From contig JAUYMZ010000452.1 in assembly GCA_030699355.1 (NCBI GenBank), positions 1 through 32,224 of the forward strand: a stretch of 32,224 nt of DNA. The letters run 5' to 3'. Within the stretch, counting starts at the first letter, position 1; each line of letters opens with the position of its first letter. Both the position numbers and the translations under genes were made by a program. Origin of the DNA: Bacteroidota bacterium. Its GTDB lineage: Bacteria > Bacteroidota > Bacteroidia > UKL13-3. This document shows, piece by piece, positions 25,638 to 32,224 of this stretch. The notes under the pieces were generated by a model. That model was not told the origin of the DNA. It did not search any database and saw nothing but the letters and a program-made list of their open reading frames with translations.

Positions 25638-26654
25638 TTAGATTATATTTACTTCAGGCGTGATGGTAATGCCAAAAGTATTTTTTACGGTTTCTTGAAT
25701 AAGCATTGCCATGGCGTAAATTTCATTTCCGGTGGCCTCACCGTAATTAACTAATACCAAGGCTTGGTCTTTATGAGCACCTGTATTTCCGATGCGTCTT
25801 CCTTTAAAACCGCAATATTCTATGAGCCAACCTGCAGGTACTTTTACCAAGTTATTTGGAAGGGGGTAGCCAGGTATAGTAGGAAATTTTGCTTTGAGTA
25901 ATTCATAGTCTGAGGCATTAATTTCTGGGTTTTTGAAAAAACTGCCCGAATTCCCTAACACTTTTGGATCAGGCAACTTTGCGCTTCTTATGGCAATAAC
26001 GGCATCACTTACATCTTTAATACTTGGACTTACAATTCCCTTTGCATGCAAGGTTTCTTGAATGGCGCCGTATTGAACATTGAGTTTGCCCTGCTTTTGC
26101 AATTTAAAAGTTACCGAAACAATGATGTATTTATCTTTTACTTCGTTTTTAAAAATACTTTCCCGGTAGCCAAACTTACATTCTGCATTGGTAAATTTTA
26201 CCAGTTTCCCCGATTCAATTTCTACGGCAAATAATTCTTCAAAGGTATCTTTGATTTCTGCTCCATAAGCACCAATATTTTGCATGGGAGCTGCGCCCAC
26301 ACATCCCGGAATAAGAGATAAATTTTCTAGGCCATACCATGCATTGTTCACAGAAAACATTACCAAATTGTGCCAAGCTTCTCCACTCATAGCTTTAATC
26401 CAAACAAAATCATCGTCTTCCTTAATTTTGTCCATGCCTTTGAGGTCTATTTGAACAGCCATGCCATCAAAATCTTGGGTGAGTAAAAGGTTGCTGCCAC
26501 CTCCCAGAACTAATTTTTTACGTTCGGCTAAGTTAAAGGCCGTACATAAAACTTGCACTTCTTCCACAGTTTTAACCGTAACAAACTGAGAGGCTTTTAC
26601 ATCAATCCCAAAAGTATTGTAAGGTTTTAGCGATATGTTTTGATAAATCACCAT
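25638..26654 (-). CDS. murB: UDP-N-acetylmuramate dehydrogenase
   Basis: The product is 338 aa. It reduces UDP-GlcNAc-enolpyruvate to UDP-MurNAc with NADPH and FAD, an early peptidoglycan step in the cytoplasm. The FAD site LGGGSNLLL is at 50-58, VGAAPMQNIGAYG at 119-131, R164 is in FGYRES, the proton donor S238 is in GSFFKNP, and the C-terminal E334 is in TPEVNII. These match R159, S229 and E325 of E. coli MurB, so all key residues are present. It is divergent from the LTA-synthase-type gene across 59 bp. Confidence 0.97.
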   Translation of the reverse strand: MVIYQNISLKPYNTFGIDVKASQFVTVKTVEEVQVLCTAFNLAERKKLVLGGGSNLLLTQDFDGMAVQIDLKGMDKIKEDDDFVWIKAMSGEAWHNLVMFSVNNAWYGLENLSLIPGCVGAAPMQNIGAYGAEIKDTFEELFAVEIESGKLVKFTNAECKFGYRESIFKNEVKDKYIIVSVTFKLQKQGKLNVQYGAIQETLHAKGIVSPSIKDVSDAVIAIRSAKLPDPKVLGNSGSFFKNPEINASDYELLKAKFPTIPGYPLPNNLVKVPAGWLIEYCGFKGRRIGNTGAHKDQALVLVNYGEATGNEIYAMAMLIQETVKNTFGITITPEVNII

Positions 26655-26713
26655 ATTTGCGCAGCAAGTAAAGAAATACTCTTGAAAAAAGCGATATAAA
26701 ATTTTTTTTGTTA

Positions 26714-28600
26714 ATGGATTCTATGTTTTCAACCATTTTTATTCTTTCTAGAAGGTTTCTGCTAGCCCTTGTATTTGCAGCTATTTGTAGACTTTTGTTC
26801 CTATTTTTTAATCCTTCATTATTAAATTTTCCTACCTATCAATTGTTCGAATCATTTTTTTTTGGTTTGTCTTATGATATCTCTGCTTTAGTTTATATAC
26901 ATGCCATTTTTATAGGATTTCATATTTTTCCAAGTAAAAAGTTTTACCAAACTAATTTTCAACAATACCTGCTCATCTTATACACGCTTGGGCAATTTGT
27001 TTTCTTTTTTTTTAATCTAGTTGATACAGGGTTTTATCCCATTTCTGGTAGAAGGAGTGGGAGTGAGATTTTTGATATGGCTTTTGAAACCAATGGCTTA
27101 GTGCTAAAGTATTTATCTAGTTATTGGTATTTGTTTATATTGTTATTGGTCTTAACCTTGCTAAACTACTTCGCCTATAAAAGAATAGCTTGTGTTCCTT
27201 CAAAATTTTTGGTTCAAACCAACAATAAATTTTTGTCTATATTTATAAAAGTTGCGGCTTTGTTTTTGGTTTTTATTGGGGGCCGAGGTGGATTTAAACT
27301 AATACCTCTTAATCCTTTTGATGCGGCAAAAAATACCAGGGCAGAACTCATTCCTTTGGTAGTAAATACGCCTTTTAATATTATTATTAGTGCCAAGCAA
27401 CCTGCCTTAAGCAACAAAAACTTTTTTTCATCAAAGGAAGAATTGATTGCACTTTTTAATCCAATACGGCAATTAACAATAAATAAGAAAACACAGCCTC
27501 CAAGAAATATTGTGCTCTTAATAGTAGAAAGCTTGGGTAAAGAATATGTGGGTTTCTACAATAATGGCAAGGGGTTTACGCCTTTTTTAGATTCTCTTAT
27601 GCAGCATAGTGAGGTTTATATGCATGCCTATGCCAATGGAAAAAAATCTATTGAAGGTTTGCCTGCCATTTTATCTGGATTGCCATCCCTTATGCAAATG
27701 CCTTATTTATCGAGTATATATCAAAACAATATGATTAGAGGGGCGGGGCATTATTTACAGGAGATAGGCTATAGTGCGGCGTTTTATCATGGTGGTAAAA
27801 ATGGAACCATGAGTTTTGATAATTATATTGCACTTAGCAATGGAGGAGCCTATTTTGGGAAAAATGAGTATCCCAATCAAGCCGATTTTGATGGTTATTG
27901 GGGGGTATCAGATAGGCCTTATTTGCAATATGTAGCACAAGAAATTAGTAAGCAAAAAGCGCCAACCTTTACCACTGTTTTTACTTTAACTTCACATCAC
28001 CCTTATCAGTTACCAGAAAAAGAGAAACAGCGGTTTAAAGAGGGTACTTTGCCCATTCATAAAACCATTTCTTATGCAGATGATGCTTTGAGAGATTTCT
28101 TTTTAACAGCTTCCAAAGAAGATTGGTTTGCCCATACTACTTTTATTATTACTGCCGACCATAGCGCAGAAAATGAAATGCCCTATTACCAAACGCCTCA
28201 AGGTAAATTTGAAATTCCGCTCTTGGTTTATAAACCCAATGTAGCGTTGCCCAAAAAGTTAAGTCAAACGGTTTCGCAATCAGATATTTTGCAAATTATT
28301 TTGTCTGAAGCCCAATATAACAAACCCTTTTTTAGTTTTGGTTCAGGCCTAAATACAGATAGTAATGCTTGTGCCGTACAGTTTCAAGATGGCTATTATC
28401 AATTTATTCAATGGCCATTTGTGTTAAATTTTGAGAATGAAAATGCCATTGCACTCTACCAACTAGAGCAGGATTCGTTGATGAAAGTAAATCTATTAAA
28501 AAACCCGAATTATGCCCTAAAAATAGAGAGTTTAAGTGAACGTGCTAAAGCCATTATTCAAAGTTATAATGAACGAATTATAGCCAATAAAACCTATTAA
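26714..28600 (+). CDS. LTA-synthase-family sulfatase (membrane phospho-group transferase)
   Basis: The product is 628 aa. Five N-terminal membrane segments lie in residues 15-195. A periplasmic alkaline-phosphatase/sulfatase fold follows: NIVLLIVESLG (metal ligand near E272), ANGKKSIEGLPAILSG with the probable nucleophile Ser near 312, and FIITADHS with late metal ligands. The family (LtaS, OpgB, EptA relatives) moves phosphoglycerol or phosphoethanolamine from phospholipid to a glycan or lipid. Bacteroidota make no classical lipoteichoic acid, so the acceptor is unknown. I start at the ATG at 26714 (MDSMFSTIF); the reading could open at a TTG at 26708. The stop overlaps the convergent MmcQ gene by four bases. 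Confidence 0.88.
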   Translation: MDSMFSTIFILSRRFLLALVFAAICRLLFLFFNPSLLNFPTYQLFESFFFGLSYDISALVYIHAIFIGFHIFPSKKFYQTNFQQYLLILYTLGQFVFFFFNLVDTGFYPISGRRSGSEIFDMAFETNGLVLKYLSSYWYLFILLLVLTLLNYFAYKRIACVPSKFLVQTNNKFLSIFIKVAALFLVFIGGRGGFKLIPLNPFDAAKNTRAELIPLVVNTPFNIIISAKQPALSNKNFFSSKEELIALFNPIRQLTINKKTQPPRNIVLLIVESLGKEYVGFYNNGKGFTPFLDSLMQHSEVYMHAYANGKKSIEGLPAILSGLPSLMQMPYLSSIYQNNMIRGAGHYLQEIGYSAAFYHGGKNGTMSFDNYIALSNGGAYFGKNEYPNQADFDGYWGVSDRPYLQYVAQEISKQKAPTFTTVFTLTSHHPYQLPEKEKQRFKEGTLPIHKTISYADDALRDFFLTASKEDWFAHTTFIITADHSAENEMPYYQTPQGKFEIPLLVYKPNVALPKKLSQTVSQSDILQIILSEAQYNKPFFSFGSGLNTDSNACAVQFQDGYYQFIQWPFVLNFENENAIALYQLEQDSLMKVNLLKNPNYALKIESLSERAKAIIQSYNERIIANKTY

Positions 28601-28959
28601 AGTATATCTAATAAACCGGCTTCTATTTTGGCTTTTTTACTCAGTTTTTGGCAAACCAATTGATACGATTGGTCTATTAAATCTATGATTAGTGGTTCTG
28701 GTACATCTTGCGTAAAACTTACGGTATTCCAATGTTTTTTATCCATGTGATACCCTGGCTTTATGCCTTGGTAATCTAATCTTAACTCAATAGATTTCTC
28801 TGGGTCGCATTTTAAATTGCAAGAATCGGGTTCTTTGATGCTGATAAGGCAAAACATTTTTCCAGCAACTTTATACACCAAGGTGTCGTTGTCAAAAGGA
28901 AGGTGTTCGCTAACTGCTTGTTTAGCCAAACAATATTCCCTTAAAATCTCTATGTTCAA
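28597..28959 (-). CDS. MmcQ/YjbR family protein
   Basis: The product is 120 aa, the usual size for this small fold (COG2315, double-wing DNA-binding-like). The family start is MNIE.LREYCL, matched here by NIEILREYCLAKQAVSEHLPF. The mid-part DTLVYKVAGKMFCLI and the end GYHMDKKHWNTVSF also fit. The start codon is TTG at 28959, fixed by the family's N-terminus and by lying one base past the stop of the upstream barrel gene. The biochemical role of the family is poorly known; DNA binding is suggested by structure only. Confidence 0.88.
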   Translation of the reverse strand: MNIEILREYCLAKQAVSEHLPFDNDTLVYKVAGKMFCLISIKEPDSCNLKCDPEKSIELRLDYQGIKPGYHMDKKHWNTVSFTQDVPEPLIIDLIDQSYQLVCQKLSKKAKIEAGLLDIL

Positions 28960-28960
28960 C

Positions 28961-29572
28961 TTATAAAATGCTAAATAATTTAAAGCCTACTTGCAAGGTA
29001 ATCATATTGTTTTGTAGGGTAGGGGCAACGCCATTATAACTAAAGGCTGAACCCATATCGTTGGTGTTAAAATCGTATTTTAAGTCTACCCTAAACTTTA
29101 ACAAATCTACTCCCGCACCTACTTGAAAACCGGTATTAAATCCTTTTAAACTTTCTACTTTAAAGTTAGGGTCGTTTGGAATTTCGGTTACTTGTTTGGT
29201 TAAAAATTGGAAATTGGGTCCGCCAAAAAAACGTACGGTTCTTAAAATGCGCCAGCCTACCAAAACAGGTACATCTATGTAATTGGCGGTATGACTAAAT
29301 GCTTTGCTACCCGAGCCTTGAACGGTAAAATTACTGCCACGTCTGTTGTATATCACTTCTGGCTGCACATAAAAGCCAACTGGGGTAATTAATCTAATAT
29401 AAGCACCAATATTGGTTGTTGTATTTCCTTCTATTTTAGTGCTCAAATTTTGCACATCTTCTAGGGCAATGTTATCTCTGCTTAAACCTGCTTTTATACC
29501 TACTTCAAGATTTTGTGCAGTGCTTACCAATACGGCCATAATGAGACTGAGGGTTACAATTATTTTTTTCAT
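28961..29572 (-). CDS. Outer-membrane beta-barrel protein (porin-like family)
   Basis: The product is 203 aa with a signal peptide (MKKIIVTLSLIMAVLVSTAQ). The mature part starts NLEVGIKAGLSRDN and has eight or so amphipathic strands, with Gly-rich turns such as NRRGSNFTVQGSG, and ends in LQVGFKLFSIL. It fits the small outer-membrane barrel family common in Bacteroidota. I use the ATG at 29572; another ATG at 29584 is in frame, but a -7 element at 29596-29603 would leave it only a few bases of leader. The MmcQ gene follows after one base. The ligand or role is unknown. Confidence 0.83.
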   Translation of the reverse strand: MKKIIVTLSLIMAVLVSTAQNLEVGIKAGLSRDNIALEDVQNLSTKIEGNTTTNIGAYIRLITPVGFYVQPEVIYNRRGSNFTVQGSGSKAFSHTANYIDVPVLVGWRILRTVRFFGGPNFQFLTKQVTEIPNDPNFKVESLKGFNTGFQVGAGVDLLKFRVDLKYDFNTNDMGSAFSYNGVAPTLQNNMITLQVGFKLFSIL

Positions 29573-29595
29573 GGTATTTTTCATTTTTAAAGAAT

Positions 29596-29603
29596 CAAAA
29601 GTA
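29596..29603 (-). promoter_or_regulatory. Candidate -7 element for the barrel gene
   Basis: The minus strand reads TACTTTTG, a full match to TAnnTTTG and identical to the octamer before the T9SS cargo gene. It sits just downstream of the M49 gene's terminator hairpin. Upstream sequence is a T-tract with a TTTG 12 bases away, closer than the usual 19, so the -33 element is uncertain. Confidence 0.4.
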
Positions 29604-29616
29604 GCTAAATTTTTAC

Positions 29617-29655
29617 AAAAAAAAATCTGGCCATGCTTGGCCAGATTTTTTTTTT
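29617..29655 (-). terminator. Intrinsic terminator of the M49 peptidase gene
   Basis: A GC-rich stem (TCTGGCCA / TGGCCAGA) with a 4-base loop is flanked by A9 on one side and T10 on the other. It begins directly at the stop codon of the M49 gene, and on the minus strand reads hairpin then U-run. Confidence 0.92.
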
Positions 29656-31711
29656 AGTTTTTGTTGGGTAAAAAACTGTATCGCTTACTTCTACCTAATT
29701 GGTCTTGAAGCCAATTGTCTGGGTAGCTAACTTTAACATCAATTATTTTGTTGTTCTCCATAATCGGACTCAATACGGGTTGTACAAAGCCTTTGTAAGG
29801 TGCTACGTTTAATTTCTCGAATCTTTCTTTTACTTCTTTAAGTAAAGTTTGGTCTACTTTTACGCCATAGGTTTCTACCAAAGCCTGACCCGCAGCAAAA
29901 TCTCCTTCCGACTTAATGCGTTGAATTTCGCGCAATAATTCTCCAAATAGTTCTCTCAATCTTTCGTAGTTGTTTACCTTTACGTAGGTTTTTCCGTTTT
30001 CTTTAAAGAAGCTAATTACGTTTTCGCTTTTACCTTTTTCGTAGGCCCACATGGCATTTAATTGGCGGTTGCGCATGTGTGCTTCTTCTAAATTTTCTCC
30101 TAAGTTTAAACGGGTTAATTGGGTTATTAAGCCATTGCGTATGTAGCCATCATATTCTGTTTTGCCTACTTCTAAACTCGGCATAATGCCCATGTCTACT
30201 AGCTTTTGGTCGTATACATAATACAAGGCCACTAAATCGGCGCGGGCTTCTTCTAAGGTACTGGCATAGTTCTTAAGGGTTTGGTCAGGGTCGCCAATGC
30301 CTGGGTTTATAATACCCGAGGCATGTCCAATAACCTCGTGCATATCTGTATGTAAATCTCCTGCCAAAGCGCCATATTTCTCGTTTCTGGCAATCTCTTC
30401 TGCCGACATGCAAAACTCTTTCATCATAGGGCTTTTAGCACCTACAATATTATACGCATGTACAATATTGCCGAGTGATACAGATTTAGAACCATGTTCT
30501 TGTCTAATCCAATTGGCGTTGGGTAAATTAATACCAATAGGAGTAGAAGGCGAGCTAGCACCTGCTTCTTGAATTACAGTAATTACTTTGGCGGTAATGC
30601 CTTTTACGCTGGCTTTTTTGTGTTGCGGTAAAATAGGAGAGTTGTCTTCAAACCACTGGGCTTCTTTGGCAATGGCAGCAATGCGTTTGGTAGCTTCCAT
30701 GTCTTTAATACTTACCACCGATTCAAACGAGGCTCTTTTACCAATGGCATCATCATATACTTCAATAAATCCGTTTACCACATCTAACCTGCTTTCGGTA
30801 TCATTTACCCAAGCAATATTGTACTCGTCCCAAATTTTTAAATCTCCAGTTTTGTAGTACTGAACCAATAATTCTAATGCTTTTTTCTGCTTATCGTTTT
30901 CGGCCACAGTCACTGCTTTTTCTAACCAATATACTATTTTTTCGATGGCTGCTCCGTACATGCCACCTACTTTCCAAACCTGCTCTTTTAGTTCGCCGTT
31001 TACTTTTACCAACTTGCTATTTAATCCCCACGAAATGGGTCTTCTGTCGCTGGTATCTATCTTAGCGGCATAATACGCTTCTACTTCTTTGGCCGTAACA
31101 CCTTCGTAAAAATTATTGGCAGAAGCGGCTACATTATCAATATTGGAAGCTAGGTTCACCAATTTAGCCTCAAAATTTGGGTCGAACCAAACCTTTTGCA
31201 TCTCGTTAATAAACTGCTCCACTTCTTTGCCTTCTAACGGAAGTAAGTTGGCATCTGAAGCTTTTACCAATTGGTTAAAATAGGCCGGACTACAAGCGGG
31301 TACAAACTTAATATTAGAGTAGTGGTGGTGAATGCCATTGGAGAAGAAAACACGCTTGGCATAGGTTTCAAATTGTTCCCATTCGGTGCCGCTGCGTTGG
31401 CCGGTATAGCTGTTTAAGATGGCTTCTAAGGTTCTGCGAATACTTAAATTGTGTTTGTATTTTTGGTCGTAGTAAATGTCTCTACCGCAATTAGCCGCTT
31501 CTGAGAGGTAATAGGCCAATTCTTTTTGTTGCAAACTAAGTTCTTCAAACCCCGGAATTTGGTAGCGCAAAACTTGTAAATCGGCAAAGTTATCGCAGTT
31601 TACTTCAAACGTATCTTCCTTTTGTCCAGTGCTTTTATTATCGCTTTTGCAGGCAGCAAAGGTGAGCATAGTGCCCATGGTTCCGTACATCATAATGGTT
31701 TTAAAATTCAT
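29654..31711 (-). CDS. M49-family (dipeptidyl peptidase III-like) lipoprotein peptidase
   Basis: The product is 685 aa. A lipoprotein signal ends in TFAAC (C21), so the enzyme is probably anchored in the envelope. The zinc motif HEVIGH is at residues 458-463, matching HEXXGH of the M49 family, and the second motif EEARAD (487-492) gives the third ligand. The family removes dipeptides from the N-terminus of oligopeptides. The C-terminal part is mostly helical and the length is typical. The gene is transcribed alone, with a strong terminator at its stop. A heptamer repeat array starts about 35 bp upstream of the ATG. Substrate preference cannot be told. Confidence 0.94.
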   Translation of the reverse strand: MNFKTIMMYGTMGTMLTFAACKSDNKSTGQKEDTFEVNCDNFADLQVLRYQIPGFEELSLQQKELAYYLSEAANCGRDIYYDQKYKHNLSIRRTLEAILNSYTGQRSGTEWEQFETYAKRVFFSNGIHHHYSNIKFVPACSPAYFNQLVKASDANLLPLEGKEVEQFINEMQKVWFDPNFEAKLVNLASNIDNVAASANNFYEGVTAKEVEAYYAAKIDTSDRRPISWGLNSKLVKVNGELKEQVWKVGGMYGAAIEKIVYWLEKAVTVAENDKQKKALELLVQYYKTGDLKIWDEYNIAWVNDTESRLDVVNGFIEVYDDAIGKRASFESVVSIKDMEATKRIAAIAKEAQWFEDNSPILPQHKKASVKGITAKVITVIQEAGASSPSTPIGINLPNANWIRQEHGSKSVSLGNIVHAYNIVGAKSPMMKEFCMSAEEIARNEKYGALAGDLHTDMHEVIGHASGIINPGIGDPDQTLKNYASTLEEARADLVALYYVYDQKLVDMGIMPSLEVGKTEYDGYIRNGLITQLTRLNLGENLEEAHMRNRQLNAMWAYEKGKSENVISFFKENGKTYVKVNNYERLRELFGELLREIQRIKSEGDFAAGQALVETYGVKVDQTLLKEVKERFEKLNVAPYKGFVQPVLSPIMENNKIIDVKVSYPDNWLQDQLGRSKRYSFLPNKN

Positions 31712-31745
31712 TTTATAAAATAGATTAGTTGTGCGAATATAGGGG

Positions 31746-31830
31746 AATTCTAAAATTCTAAATTCTAAATCCGAAATTCGAAAATCGAAATCCGAAAATC
31801 GAAATCCGAAATTCTAAATTCGAAATCCGA
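31746..31830. repeat. Array of 12 degenerate 7-bp repeats
   Basis: After one leading unit and a single extra A, eleven heptamers follow in exact phase. They are variants of AATYCKA: AATTCTA, AATCCGA, AATTCGA and AAATCGA. The array lies 35-120 bp upstream of the M49 gene ATG, in its promoter region. Confidence 0.85.
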
Positions 31831-31843
31831 AAGTTAATTCATT

Positions 31844-32224
31844 ATTCTGCCTTCATACACAAAGGTCCTTCGCTATCGCTCAGGATGACGCTGATTTTTT
31901 GCTTAAGGGCAATGAGATACAAGGGCGGTCTTCGGCCGCCCTTGTATCTCATTGCTTGGGAATAGAATGTGATGCTGTCATACAGAGCGCAAGCGAAGAA
32001 CCTTGTGCTTCTTAATGGAAATTCTGCCTTCATACACAAAGGTCCTTCGCTATCGCTCAGGATGACGCTGATTTTTGGCTTAAGGGCAATTAGATACAAG
32101 GGCGGTCTTCGGTCGCCCTTGTATCTAATTGCTTGGGAATAGAATGCGATGCCGTCATTCAGAGCGCGAGAGAAGAACCTTGTGCTTCTTAATGGACATT
32201 CTGCCTTCATACACAAAGGTCCTT
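31844..32224. repeat. 177-bp tandem repeat, two full copies and a partial third
   Basis: Copies start at 31844, 32021 and 32198, an exact period of 177 bases with no indels; copies 1 and 2 differ at about 10 positions. The third copy is cut by the window edge after 27 bases. Each unit has two nested inverted repeats: outer imperfect arms of about 36 bp (31858-31893 and 31973-32008 in copy 1) and an inner hairpin. The outer arms carry the motif CCTTCGCT(AT/TG)CGCTC. Because 177 is divisible by three, a 124-aa frame stays open on the minus strand, with a 59-aa period; it is not a gene. Confidence 0.93.
31909..31955. repeat. 20-bp perfect hairpin inside repeat copy 1
   Basis: Arms 31909-31928 and 31936-31955 are perfectly complementary around a 7-base centre, TCTTCGG, which can form a stable C(TTCG)G loop. 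The same structure at 32086-32132 in copy 2 keeps pairing by a paired change (G-C to T-A) and one G-T wobble. Confidence 0.9.

Noticed and set aside
31842-32216. 124-aa minus-strand open frame with a repeated SDSEGPLCMKAE-type sequence
   Set aside because: It only translates the 177-bp tandem repeat, whose length is a multiple of three; the amino-acid period is 59 and no start signal or domain is present.

Overview
The window looks like a compact, AT-rich chromosome segment from a member of the Bacteroidota. The evidence is a protein with a type IX secretion (T9SS) C-terminal sorting domain, a 1109-residue SecA with a long N-terminal insertion and a SEC-C tail, an archaeal-type prolyl-tRNA synthetase, a lipoprotein peptidase of the M49 family, many exported proteins with short MKK-type signal peptides, and -7 elements matching TAnnTTTG. 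The genus cannot be read from the sequence. No rRNA, tRNA, CRISPR array, integrase or transposase was seen.

Layout. (1) 10-1160, minus: a coupled pair, a YidD-domain protein with its own signal peptide followed by an exported/membrane protein. (2) 1198-5826, plus: three overlapping genes for exported proteins, the middle one an M48 metalloprotease with a TTG start. (3) 5827-15075, minus: nine genes with gaps of at most 31 bp: secA, deoC, a SPOR protein, a fumarylacetoacetase-family enzyme, an SrsB-like methyltransferase, an FAD oxidoreductase, an SDR lacking its catalytic Tyr, a flavin reductase and msrA. (4) 15358-17531, minus: proS and an unknown gene. (5) 17629-20699, plus: a Gly/Tyr/Trp/Pro-rich lipoprotein and a FadL-like outer-membrane protein, closed by a long palindromic terminator shared with a convergent T9SS cargo gene (20773-21459). 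(6) 21560-24819: aroQ (plus) meets the operon rlmD, unknown gene, family 2 glycosyltransferase (minus) tail to tail. (7) 24921-28600: a K+ channel and murB (minus), divergent from an LTA-synthase-type sulfatase (plus). (8) 28597-31711, minus: MmcQ/YjbR and an outer-membrane barrel, then an M49 lipoprotein peptidase with a strong terminator. (9) 31712-32224: no gene; an array of 12 seven-base repeats, then a 177-bp tandem repeat that runs off the window end.

Most of the content is envelope biogenesis and housekeeping: protein export (SecA, YidD-like), cell wall (MurB, SPOR, LTA-synthase-like enzyme, glycosyltransferase), translation (ProS, RlmD) and central metabolism (DeoC, AroQ). The accessory parts most worth a second look are the small redox/methyltransferase cluster at 5827-9674, the three-gene exported protease operon, the secreted YidD-like pair, and the nested inverted and tandem repeats at the right end. 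I saw no defence system, prophage or clearly new multi-gene machine.
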